DNA from: STD2-102 sp964414205
GTDB taxonomy: Bacteria > Bacillota > Clostridia > Christensenellales > CAG-917
Direction of reading: 5' to 3'
Length of the DNA: 29,030 bases
Assembly (NCBI GenBank): GCA_964414205.1
Contig: CAYPVP010000012.1
Span: 1-29,030, forward strand
Made by a program: the position numbers and the translations under genes. A model generated the notes under the pieces. The model was not told the origin of the DNA. It saw nothing but the letters and a program-made list of their open reading frames with translations, and made no database searches. Positions 6,370 to 14,638 of this stretch are shown piece after piece. Positions within the stretch are counted from its first letter, which is position 1. Every line of letters begins with the position of its first letter.

Positions 6370-7404
6370 TCACCATTTGTTGTGAACTTTTTCAGCAAAG
6401 CCAATCAAATTTTCAATTTTCAATTTGCTTCCATCATCCAAAATTATAGTTCCTGAAAACTTTCCAAAAACTTGATGAGGAATCATCATCAAAACTTTCA
6501 CATCCAAAGGCTCATATCTGTCAATGATTGGTTCAAATTTCATTTTGAATCTGCCATCGTTTGAACCAAAAGTCCATGGCGACATAAAATCATCTTGTCC
6601 GTCTTTTTGTGGAATGTTGAATTGAACTTGGTCAAGTTTGTGACTTGTTCCATCAACAAAAACCATATTCTCACTTGCTTTTTCGGTGTTTCCAAAACCA
6701 TAGCCAATGTTCCAACCAACTTTTCTGCCATCATTCAAAACTGCTTGAAAACTTCCCCAATACCATGTGTTGTCATAGGTCCAAACGCCTCTGCCCCAAT
6801 CAAGAGTTCCCAAACTGTCTTTTGCATCAAAAACATATTTCTCATCACCAATTTTGAAATAGCCTTCGGCAGTCATACAATTTATTTTTTGATTGTAGTA
6901 GAAATGCTTGTCCTTTTCAAATGGTGTGGCAATGACCATGCTATCTTTTGGAAATTGCGACAAAATTATGTCACATTCAAAAGTTTCGTTGTTGTTTCCA
7001 AATTTTGGATATGTTCCAAAAAGTCGACGGCAACAACCATCATTTTGAAACTCCATTTTCACTTTGCCAATTTGAGCGTCAATATTGCCCTCTTTTGAAG
7101 TGTTTGGCATCTTCATTTTGCCCATCGGAAATGGCACAACTGCTGTTTTTGTGATTTGAAAAGGTTTTTCATAGTCAACAACACTGACTGAAACAGCACC
7201 AACAAAGGCATTGTCAGCAATGGTGAGTGCAACTGCATATTTTTGATTGGTGATTATATAGTAGTCCCATTCTTTCAACCTGATTTTTTTGGCTTTGACA
7301 TCTTTTCTGTCATAGTTCCAAGTGAGTTCTGTTGAATAGCCAGGTTCTGCAATGTTTCCATTTTTGTCAAGCAAATTTTGTTTTGTTTCAACCTTGTGTT
7401 GCAT
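6370..7404 (-). CDS. DUF2804 domain protein
   Basis: 344 residues. The start is the ATG at 7404, with GGAGGA 4 nt upstream; a TTG four codons earlier would place the binding site inside the gene. The whole length matches DUF2804: an N-terminal QHKVETKQNLLDKNGN, the block IRLKEWDYYIITN (about 42-55), the very characteristic DWGRGVWTYDNTWYWGSFQ (about 201-219), and the C-terminal GFAEKVHNKW. The family's biochemical role is unknown. The protein is rich in Trp, Tyr and beta strands and has no signal peptide, so it is probably cytoplasmic. It is monocistronic with its own promoter. The neighbours (degV, ZIP transporter) give no firm clue to its role. Confidence 0.9.
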   Translation of the reverse strand: MQHKVETKQNLLDKNGNIAEPGYSTELTWNYDRKDVKAKKIRLKEWDYYIITNQKYAVALTIADNAFVGAVSVSVVDYEKPFQITKTAVVPFPMGKMKMPNTSKEGNIDAQIGKVKMEFQNDGCCRRLFGTYPKFGNNNETFECDIILSQFPKDSMVIATPFEKDKHFYYNQKINCMTAEGYFKIGDEKYVFDAKDSLGTLDWGRGVWTYDNTWYWGSFQAVLNDGRKVGWNIGYGFGNTEKASENMVFVDGTSHKLDQVQFNIPQKDGQDDFMSPWTFGSNDGRFKMKFEPIIDRYEPLDVKVLMMIPHQVFGKFSGTIILDDGSKLKIENLIGFAEKVHNKW

Positions 7405-7435
7405 AGAGTCCTCCAAATCAAAAAGTTATAAATTC

Positions 7436-7464
7436 ATTTTAACTTGTCATTTCAATCAAGTCAA
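7436..7464 (-). promoter_or_regulatory. Promoter of the DUF2804 gene
   Basis: Minus strand: -35 TTGACT (7464-7459), 17-nt spacer, -10 TAAAAT (7441-7436). The expected start of transcription is near 7429, leaving a leader of about 25 nt that contains the GGAGGA binding site. Confidence 0.7.
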
Positions 7465-7615
7465 TGTTGAATTTTTGAGATTGGCAATTTTGAACGCCTT
7501 TGGTGATTCTGAGCGTTTGCTAAATTTGTGCGTTTGCTAAAATTATGAATATTGAAATTTTTGCGTTTTCAAAGTGACATCAAAAGCGAAATCAAAAATC
7601 GCACATAAAAAAACA

Positions 7616-8476
7616 TCAAATCAACCAAGACAAGCCCATTGACAAAACAAAGCCTAACAACATCATTGGTGTGAATTGTTTTTTTGCGTCGCCCGAGGCA
7701 CATTCCAAAATCAATTCATCAAAAATGACATAAACCATTGCACCTGATGCAAAGCCTAGCGCAATTCCACTTGCCAATTTTGAAACTTCTCCAATCAAAA
7801 TTCCAATTCCTGCACCAAGAATTGTCACCGAACCTGCCAAAGCGCTCAACAAAATGCTTTTCCACTTGGCAACACCACTTCCTGCCAAAGGTGCAGAGAT
7901 TGACATTCCCTCTGGAATGTTGTGAAGTGTAATCAATGTTGCAAGCAAAATTCCCGACTTTTCATTCACAATTCCACTTGAACCAATCGCCATGCCTTCT
8001 GGAAAATTGTGAAGTGCAATGGCTACAAACATGACAAAGCCTGCTTGTGCAAGTTTTTTGTTTCTTTTTGCAATTTTATCTTTTTCTTCACATGGCAAAC
8101 ATTCGCCTTCATGCAAACTGCTGGCAAAAACTTGACCTGCCTTCATTTTGCTTTCTTGCTTTTTTTCAAAAAATAAAACAATCTTTTCAGAAATCCAAAT
8201 CACCAAAACTCCACCAATCAATGATGAAATTGTTATCACAACACCTGTCCAAGACACAGCATTGACAATGGTATATTCATATGCCTCAGGCAACATTTCA
8301 AAACAGACAATGCCAAGCATAACGCCAGCAGCAAAAGAGAGAATTCTTGTGATTGTTTTGGCTGAATTGTTTGACAAAAAAGCACCAATGATTCCACCAA
8401 CCAATGTGCCCAGAACACCTGCAACCAAACTCAAAACCATCAATAAACTGCTTCCACTCAAACCGTTTGCACCCAT
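7616..8476 (-). CDS. ZIP family divalent metal transporter
   Basis: 286 residues with about eight membrane segments. Two signature metal-site helices are intact: HNFPEGMA (156-163) and HNIPEGMS (185-192). ZIP proteins bring Zn2+, and sometimes Fe2+ or Mn2+, into the cytoplasm; the bacterial form is often called ZupT. The loop between segments 3 and 4 carries HEGECLPCEE (122-131), a His/Cys cluster that could bind metal. The start at 8476 has GAGGAA 5 nt upstream. It diverges from spoIIE across a 294-bp region. No Fur/Zur gene is nearby, and metal specificity cannot be read from sequence alone. Confidence 0.92.
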   Translation of the reverse strand: MGANGLSGSSLLMVLSLVAGVLGTLVGGIIGAFLSNNSAKTITRILSFAAGVMLGIVCFEMLPEAYEYTIVNAVSWTGVVITISSLIGGVLVIWISEKIVLFFEKKQESKMKAGQVFASSLHEGECLPCEEKDKIAKRNKKLAQAGFVMFVAIALHNFPEGMAIGSSGIVNEKSGILLATLITLHNIPEGMSISAPLAGSGVAKWKSILLSALAGSVTILGAGIGILIGEVSKLASGIALGFASGAMVYVIFDELILECASGDAKKQFTPMMLLGFVLSMGLSWLI

Positions 8477-8770
8477 TTCTATTCCTCACAAATTTTTTGT
8501 GCCGTTGCATCAAACCCATGTTGAATCACATAAAAATTTTTCATATCTTTGAAAACATCAAATTTCAAAAAACTTCAATGCAGTCCACAAAAATTAAGAT
8601 TGCTAAACTTATTATACATTACAATATCACAATATGTTCAAAAAGAAAATCATTTTGGACACTTTTGAACATTATTATATATAACGCATTTCAACAATTT
8701 GAGAACTTATATTTCAATTATTCCACAGAAAAAGAAAATTTTTGCAATTTTTTGAAATTATAATTTGATT
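8477..8770. promoter_or_regulatory. Divergent control region zip / spoIIE with a 10-bp inverted repeat
   Basis: ATGTTCAAAA (8634-8643) and TTTTGAACAT (8663-8672) are perfect inverted copies with centres 29 bp apart, lying between the two divergent genes. Just before spoIIE, TATAAT (8759-8764) ends exactly 6 nt before the ATG at 8771, with no ribosome binding site and no clear -35 at the normal distance. In Bacillus, spoIIE is activated by phosphorylated Spo0A; I found no exact TGTCGAA box here. Confidence 0.45.
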
Positions 8771-11116
8771 ATGAAAAATTTTACACAAAGTTTGACATCA
8801 AAATTTGCCTATCAAATCAAATCTGCTTTTTCAGACCCAAAAAAAATCGCTCTGACCGTTTTGAAATACAGCGTTTTTTTTGCTTTGCTCGCACTTTTTG
8901 CAAATGCCAAAACTGAATATGGAAAAGTTCCACTAGCGATTGGTTTTTTTGTTGGTTTGGTTTTTGCAAAACAAAATCTTTTGATTCTTGCGCCACTCTA
9001 CATTTTGGCAGAACTAACGGCAGATTTCAGTGTTTTGACATTGCTTTGTTCAATGACTCCAATCATCATTTTGATGATGCTATACTTGGTTTTTTCAAAG
9101 TTGTCAAAATCGGTTGGAGTGCTTGTTTTGACACTCACAACACTTTTTTCCATGATTCCCTACATTGTTTTGACGTTGCTTGCAAACCAAAACTATTTGA
9201 TTGTTTCAATCAATGTTGCAGTTGCTGTCTTTTTTTCCTATTGTTGCCAAATCGGGTGTTATGCAGTGCTTTTGCGTGGCATAAACATTCGATTGAGTCA
9301 AGATGAGTCAATCACACTTGCAATCATTTTGTCAGGTTTTGCACTAGGTCTATTTTCAAATCCACTGTTTGGTTTCAACTTATTTCATATGTTTTTGGTG
9401 TTTTCAATTTTGTTTCTTTCGTTTTCTTCAAACACCAAAACGCCACTATTTGTTGCAATTTTTTTCGGCATTGGCGCAACACTTATGAGTGGAGATTTTG
9501 CACTGATGTTTTCACCTGTTTTGTTTGCAGTCACTGCAATTTGCTTGAAGCCATTTTCTCGGTTTGCAAGTGCCTTTGCAATCGTGCTTGTGGAAACAAT
9601 TTTGTTGCTATTTTCAAGCATAAGTGGGTTTGATTGGCTTGAATTTTCAAGTGTTACGGCAGGTGCTATTTTGTTTTGTTTCATTCCAAAAAAAGTCTTG
9701 CAAAGTTTTGCAAACAAAATCAAATCGTTGAATGGCGAAATTGCATCTCGTGACATTGTCAATCAAAATCGAATCGAACTTGGGGACAAAGTTCAAAATT
9801 TGAGTCGAGTTTTTTTCAACATGAAAATGCTTCTTGGCGAAGAAAAGCCTTTGTCAGAAAGTTTTACGGCTGAAAAAATTGCCGTGAATGTTGCAACTTC
9901 GCATTGCTCAAATTGTCAAAACAAAACGACTTGTTTTTCTGCGATTGGTGGCGACACCAGAAACATCATCATGCCCATTGTCAAATCTAGTTTGCACAAA
10001 GGAAAAGCCACAATTTTGGACACCCCACCATTCATCACCAGCCGTTGCGTTCAAATTCAAAATTTGCTTTCTGCAATCAACATGGCAACTTTGAAAAGCA
10101 AAAACGAAATTGAAAGTCTGAAAAGCGCCCACGACAGCAAAAGCATTGTTGCCGACCAATTTGGAGGCGTTGCTCTTGTTCTTGATGCACTTGCAAAAGA
10201 TGTCAAAAAAAGAATTTCAATGAGTCCAGCAAGAGAGAACAAAATTTCAAAAGAACTGTCACGACACAACATCATTGCAAACGACATCATGGTTGTTGGA
10301 CAAGACAACAACATTGAAGTCACTTTGTCAGTAAGAAATTCGGACAATGACAAATTGGTGCTTGAAAAAATTTTGTCTTCTGCTTTAAACCAAAAAATGG
10401 AAAGAGTTGAACAACTGCGTTTTATGACCGATGCAAACAAATGCAAAGAAGGTTTTTCGTTTGTTCATTTTGCAACAGCACCCACATTTTCGATTGTCTA
10501 TGGCGTGGCTGAAAAATTCAAAGATGGAGAATGTGTTTCAGGCGACAGCAAAACAATTCAAAAAATCGAAGGTGGAAAACTGCTTGTTGCTCTTTGCGAC
10601 GGCATGGGAAGTGGTGATGATGCAATGAACACAAGCAATTCAACAGTTTTGCTTGTTGAAAATTTCTATCATGCAGGTTTTGACAGCAATCTCATTCTCT
10701 CGCTTGTCAACAAACTTTTGCTTTTGCGTGACACCGAAGACTATTCAACGCTTGACCTTGCAGTCATCGACAGAAAAACAGGACTTGCAAACATTGTCAA
10801 AATGGGTGCATCAAACAGTTTTTTGATTCGTGAAAACAACTTGTGCATCATCGAATCAGAATCATTGCCAGTGGGTGCTTTGGAAAAAAACAAACCAAAA
10901 ACAGTTGAAATGCAACTTGAAAATGATGACATAATTGTTATGGTCAGTGACGGAATCAGCGATGTTTTGGACACTGAAAGCATTTTTAACACCATTGAAG
11001 ATTGCAAGAGTCAAAACCCACAAACCATAGCCGATGCTTTGCTTGATGAAGCAACAAACAAAAATTCAAATGATGATTGCACAGTCATTGCTTTGAGAAT
11101 TGTAAAACTAAATTGA
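8771..11116 (+). CDS. spoIIE: Stage II sporulation protein E, PP2C phosphatase
   Basis: 781 residues. SpoIIE sits at the asymmetric septum of sporulating cells and dephosphorylates SpoIIAA, which frees sigma F in the forespore. The architecture is complete: about ten membrane segments (about 28-320), a central regulatory region with a Cys cluster (HCSNCQNKTTC, about 377-387), and a C-terminal PP2C domain with metal-binding motifs CDGMGSGDDA (about 607-616), MVSDGISDV (about 724-732) and the final DDCTVIALRI. The usual length is about 800. The ATG at 8771 is chosen over a TTG two codons upstream; neither has a ribosome binding site, and TATAAT lies 6 nt before the ATG, so a leaderless transcript is possible. 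It is followed by a strong terminator. Confidence 0.95.
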   Translation: MKNFTQSLTSKFAYQIKSAFSDPKKIALTVLKYSVFFALLALFANAKTEYGKVPLAIGFFVGLVFAKQNLLILAPLYILAELTADFSVLTLLCSMTPIIILMMLYLVFSKLSKSVGVLVLTLTTLFSMIPYIVLTLLANQNYLIVSINVAVAVFFSYCCQIGCYAVLLRGINIRLSQDESITLAIILSGFALGLFSNPLFGFNLFHMFLVFSILFLSFSSNTKTPLFVAIFFGIGATLMSGDFALMFSPVLFAVTAICLKPFSRFASAFAIVLVETILLLFSSISGFDWLEFSSVTAGAILFCFIPKKVLQSFANKIKSLNGEIASRDIVNQNRIELGDKVQNLSRVFFNMKMLLGEEKPLSESFTAEKIAVNVATSHCSNCQNKTTCFSAIGGDTRNIIMPIVKSSLHKGKATILDTPPFITSRCVQIQNLLSAINMATLKSKNEIESLKSAHDSKSIVADQFGGVALVLDALAKDVKKRISMSPARENKISKELSRHNIIANDIMVVGQDNNIEVTLSVRNSDNDKLVLEKILSSALNQKMERVEQLRFMTDANKCKEGFSFVHFATAPTFSIVYGVAEKFKDGECVSGDSKTIQKIEGGKLLVALCDGMGSGDDAMNTSNSTVLLVENFYHAGFDSNLILSLVNKLLLLRDTEDYSTLDLAVIDRKTGLANIVKMGASNSFLIRENNLCIIESESLPVGALEKNKPKTVEMQLENDDIIVMVSDGISDVLDTESIFNTIEDCKSQNPQTIADALLDEATNKNSNDDCTVIALRIVKLN

Positions 11117-11284
11117 CAATTTTGGGCGACCCCAATCAGTTGTTGGCAATCTCATTGCATATTGGCAAAAGTTCGTTGAATGTTGGTAAAAGCATTATAA
11201 ATTGGCGACCTAATTGACAAATTCTTGATGAAAATTGATAAAAATTTGCTATCCTCCTTTTCAAAAGACAATATTTTCTGATTT

Positions 11285-11318
11285 CAGAACTGCTTCACAT
11301 GAGGCAGTTCTGTTTTCC
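11285..11318 (+). terminator. Terminator of spoIIE
   Basis: CAGAACTGC (11285-11293) pairs with GCAGTTCTG (11304-11312); three inner pairs (one wobble) leave loop ACAT. TTTT follows. It separates spoIIE from the tilS operon. The remainder of the 302-bp spacer (11117-11418) holds only a small GGG/CCC hairpin (about 11123-11136) and the tilS promoter. Confidence 0.8.
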
Positions 11319-11384
11319 TTCAAAAAATTCTTTAATAATAGTGAATTTTAGCCAATTTCTTGAAAATTTGAAAATCAAATGCCT

Positions 11385-11412
11385 TTGACTTTTTTTATCT
11401 TTTGTTTATAAT
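11385..11412 (+). promoter_or_regulatory. tilS operon promoter placed to give a leaderless mRNA
   Basis: -35 TTGACT (11385-11390), 16-nt spacer and perfect -10 TATAAT (11407-11412). The ATG of tilS starts at 11419, 7 nt past the -10, which is where transcription should begin. No ribosome binding site fits between. Confidence 0.75.
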
Positions 11413-11418
11413 AATACT

Positions 11419-12726
11419 ATGAGCAAAGAACTAACACTTGACAATGAATTTTTTTCAAACAAAACCATCGCACTTGCAATCAGTGGTGGCAGAGATTCAA
11501 TGGCAATGCTTCATTTGTTTGAAACTTCTTCTCTTGATTTTTTTGTTGTCAACATTGAACACGGAATCAGAGATGAAAATTCAAAAAAAGATAGCGCTTT
11601 TGTGCAAACCTATTGCTCACAAAAAAACATTCGATGTTTCAGCCACAACGTTGACGCTTTGCAATTTGCAAAACAAAATCACTTGTCAGTGGAACAAAGT
11701 GCAAGAGAACTTCGCTATTCCATTTTTGATTTCTATTTGCAATCAAAACAATGTGACTTTGTTGCAACGGCACATCATCTTGATGACCAATGCGAAACAA
11801 TTTTGATGAGAATTTGTCGTGGCACTGGCATTTTTGGGCTTCAAGGCATTTCTCAACAACGAAATGGTTACATTCGTCCACTGCTCAATTTTTCAAGAGA
11901 GGACATCGACAACTATGTCAAATCAAACAACATTCCATTTGTTGATGATGAAACAAATTTTTGCGATGAGCCAACACGAAATTTTTTGCGAATCAACATT
12001 TTTCCAAAATTGAAAGAAAGGTTTCCACAAATTGAAAGTGCATTTCAAACACTTTCAAAAAACGCCTCTGAAATGGCTGATTTCACAAACTCGTTGGCAA
12101 AACAGCCAATCAAAGTTGATGAAAATTCTTTTTTGATTTCAGTTCCGTTTTCGGCATCTCCAATTTTCAAAAGAGAAGTTGTTGTTTGTGCAAATTGTTT
12201 GGGAGTCTTTCAAGACTTTGAAAATGTTAATTTTGAAGACCTAGAAAAACTGCAAACTGCCAAAAATTCAACCAAAATCAATTTGCCACACAATTTGATT
12301 GCAATCAAACAACCAAACGGAATTTTGATGTTCAAAGATTGTCCACAAATTGAATTTTTCAAAAAATTTGAAGATGTTTTGTCTGAATTGCAAAATGAAA
12401 ACTCGGTGTGTGTTGCTGGCATCACATTTTTGAAAAGCCAGCCAGTTGAGCCTCATTTGAAGTTTGATGTTGACAAAATTCCAGAAAATTCAGTTTTTAG
12501 AAACAGAACAAACGGCGACAAAATTTCAAAATTTGGTGGTGGAACAAAAAGTTTGGGAGATTTTTTGACCGACAAAAAAATTCCTGTTCGACAAAGAGAA
12601 AACATGATTGTGCTTGCAAATCAAAACGATGTTTTGCTTGTTCACAACATTGAAATTTCAAACAAAATCAAAACTGATGACAAAACGACAAACATCTTGT
12701 TTGTCTTGAAGGAGAGAACCCGATGA
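11419..12726 (+). CDS. tilS: tRNA(Ile)-lysidine synthase
   Basis: 435 residues. TilS attaches lysine to C34 of the CAT-anticodon tRNA-Ile2 using ATP, so that it reads AUA. The N-terminal PP-loop ATPase has SGGRDS (about 21-26), HGIRDENS, and ATAHHLDDQCETILMRICRG with the catalytic His/Asp. The C-terminal TilS domain is visible (NGDKISKFGGGTKSLGDFL through LLV). The length is normal. It is the first gene of a compact operon and overlaps hpt by ATGA (12723-12726). The neighbourhood spoIIE-tilS-hpt is conserved with Bacillus, where ftsH follows; here cca follows instead. The mRNA appears leaderless. Confidence 0.95.
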   Translation: MSKELTLDNEFFSNKTIALAISGGRDSMAMLHLFETSSLDFFVVNIEHGIRDENSKKDSAFVQTYCSQKNIRCFSHNVDALQFAKQNHLSVEQSARELRYSIFDFYLQSKQCDFVATAHHLDDQCETILMRICRGTGIFGLQGISQQRNGYIRPLLNFSREDIDNYVKSNNIPFVDDETNFCDEPTRNFLRINIFPKLKERFPQIESAFQTLSKNASEMADFTNSLAKQPIKVDENSFLISVPFSASPIFKREVVVCANCLGVFQDFENVNFEDLEKLQTAKNSTKINLPHNLIAIKQPNGILMFKDCPQIEFFKKFEDVLSELQNENSVCVAGITFLKSQPVEPHLKFDVDKIPENSVFRNRTNGDKISKFGGGTKSLGDFLTDKKIPVRQRENMIVLANQNDVLLVHNIEISNKIKTDDKTTNILFVLKERTR

Positions 12727-13271
12727 CCTACGGAGAAGACATCAAAAAAGTATTGCTGACAAACGAACAAATCAAGGCTAAAACACAAGAAATTGCCGAC
12801 CAAATCAACAAAGACTATCAAGGTGAACAACTGATGGTTGTTTGCATTTTGCGTGGTGCTGTCATTTTCATGGCAGATTTGTTTTCACGCTTGACCATTG
12901 ATGCTCAAATGGATTTTATGGCAGTGTCAAGTTATGGTGCAGGAACTCAAACAACTGGCGAAGTCAAAATCAACAAAGACATGACAACTCCAATTGATGG
13001 CAAAAATTTGCTCATTGTTGAAGACATCATTGACACAGGCACAACACTTTCTAACCTTGTAAAACTTCTCAAAACAAGAAACCCAAAATCAATCAAAATT
13101 TGTTCTTTGCTTGACAAACCAGAAAGAAGAACTGTTGATTTTGATGGCGACTATGTCGGTTTCAAAGTTCCAAACGAATTTGTTGTCGGCTATGGTCTTG
13201 ACTATGACGAAAAATATCGCAACTTGCCTGATGTTTGCGTGCTTGCGCCTCATGTCTATTCCGAAAACTAA
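12723..13271 (+). CDS. hpt: Hypoxanthine phosphoribosyltransferase
   Basis: 182 residues. It converts hypoxanthine or guanine and PRPP to IMP or GMP. Motifs are ILRGAVIFMADL (42-53), the PRPP loop LLIVEDIIDTGTTL (96-109) and the C-terminal VGYGLDYDEKYRNLPDVCVL. The length matches the family (about 180). The start overlaps the tilS stop in an ATGA, with AAGGAG upstream inside tilS, so the two are translationally coupled. Together with guaA and upp in this window it forms a nucleobase salvage set. The alternative, a xanthine-specific enzyme, is less likely given the strong match to HPRT motifs. Confidence 0.96.
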   Translation: MTYGEDIKKVLLTNEQIKAKTQEIADQINKDYQGEQLMVVCILRGAVIFMADLFSRLTIDAQMDFMAVSSYGAGTQTTGEVKINKDMTTPIDGKNLLIVEDIIDTGTTLSNLVKLLKTRNPKSIKICSLLDKPERRTVDFDGDYVGFKVPNEFVVGYGLDYDEKYRNLPDVCVLAPHVYSEN

Positions 13272-13282
13272 TCGGAGAAAAA

Positions 13283-14638
13283 ATGAACAAAATTGAAGTT
13301 CCCAATGAATTGAAAGAATTGGCAAACTTGTTTCCAAAAAACAAACCCCTATTTTTGGTTGGTGGGTTTGTTCGTGACAGTTTGCTTTCTTTTTTTTCAA
13401 ACGACTTTGACATTTGTTCTGCACTAACCCCTGATGAGGTTCGCACATTGCTTGAAGGCACATCTTTCAATGTCAAACCTGTCAACCTCCGAGTTGGCAC
13501 AATTTTGATTGAAAAAAACAACTTGCAATTTGAATTCACCACTTTCAGAAAAGACAACTATCCAACAAACGGAACTCATTCCCCCGTGGAAGTTCAATTT
13601 GTGGACAGCATTGAAGAAGATGCAAAAAGGCGAGATTTCAAAATCAACGCCATCTATTTTGACATCATAAACAGCAAAATCATTGACCCACTTGGTGGAA
13701 TTGATGATTTGAAAAACAAAAGTGTTTCTGCCGTTGTAGACCCTGAAACAGTTTTTTCGGCTGATGGACTGCGACTGCTTAGACTTGCAAGAGTAGCATG
13801 CGAACTTGGTTTCAACATTGAACCAAAAACATTCAAAAGTGCCAAAAACAATCGCTTTAAACTGAAAGACATTTCTTCTGAAAGAATTCTTGCTGAATTG
13901 AAACGAATTTTTGTTGCTGACACCAAATTTGCTAGCAAAAGCGTTTCTAATGCACACATAAACGGTTTGAAAATGCTTGATGAACTTGGCATATTGGAGA
14001 TTTTGCTACCTGAACTCACAAACTTGAAAGGACTTCAACAGCGAAAAGACTTTCACAACTATGATGCCTTTGAGCATAGTTTGAAGGCATTTGAATTTGC
14101 AGTTCCAAATTGCCGAGTTCCTGCCCTGCTTCATGACATTGGAAAAAAACCTTGTGTTCAACAAAACGGCACAATGCACGGACACGCCGAAGTTGGAGCA
14201 AGTCTTGCTAATCAACGACTGAAACAACTCAATTTTTCAAAAATTGAAATCGAAAAATATACAAGGCTTATCAAAATTCACATGTTCAATTTGAAAAATG
14301 ATGCCAAAGATTCAACAATACGAAAATTTGTTGTTGAAAATCAAGATTTGATTGAAGATTTTTTTGCTTTGCAAATTGCTGATGCAAAAGCAAGCAAAGG
14401 CGAAATTGCAAAACACACTTTGCGAGTGCAAAAAATTTTTCAAGAAATGAAAAAAGACGGAACGCCATTTTCAACAAAAGATTTGCTTGTGAAAGGAGAT
14501 TTTTTGATTGAGCAAGGCATCAAGCCATCTGACCGAGCCACAATTTTGAATCAACTGCTTTCTTGCGTGGTCACAGACAAAAACCTGAGAACGGAAGCAT
14601 CGCAAAAACAATTCATCAAAAGGAGAACTAAATCATGA
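13283..14638 (+). CDS. cca: CCA tRNA nucleotidyltransferase with HD domain
   Basis: 451 residues from the ATG at 13283, which has GGAGA 5 nt upstream; an ATG at 13235 inside hpt is less likely. The class II nucleotidyltransferase head shows LVGGFVRD (25-32), DFD metal ligands (41-43) and RRDFKINA (116-123), followed by the base-selecting region (DGLRLLRLAR, 161-170). A C-terminal HD domain is present (FEHSLKAF, then ALLHDIGKK at 281-289). It adds or repairs the 3' CCA of tRNAs. All four tRNA genes in this window already encode CCA, so repair is its likely job on them. It lies 11 bp after hpt and overlaps rmuC by ATGA. A poly(A) polymerase is the other family member but is less expected in this phylum. 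Confidence 0.9.
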   Translation: MNKIEVPNELKELANLFPKNKPLFLVGGFVRDSLLSFFSNDFDICSALTPDEVRTLLEGTSFNVKPVNLRVGTILIEKNNLQFEFTTFRKDNYPTNGTHSPVEVQFVDSIEEDAKRRDFKINAIYFDIINSKIIDPLGGIDDLKNKSVSAVVDPETVFSADGLRLLRLARVACELGFNIEPKTFKSAKNNRFKLKDISSERILAELKRIFVADTKFASKSVSNAHINGLKMLDELGILEILLPELTNLKGLQQRKDFHNYDAFEHSLKAFEFAVPNCRVPALLHDIGKKPCVQQNGTMHGHAEVGASLANQRLKQLNFSKIEIEKYTRLIKIHMFNLKNDAKDSTIRKFVVENQDLIEDFFALQIADAKASKGEIAKHTLRVQKIFQEMKKDGTPFSTKDLLVKGDFLIEQGIKPSDRATILNQLLSCVVTDKNLRTEASQKQFIKRRTKS

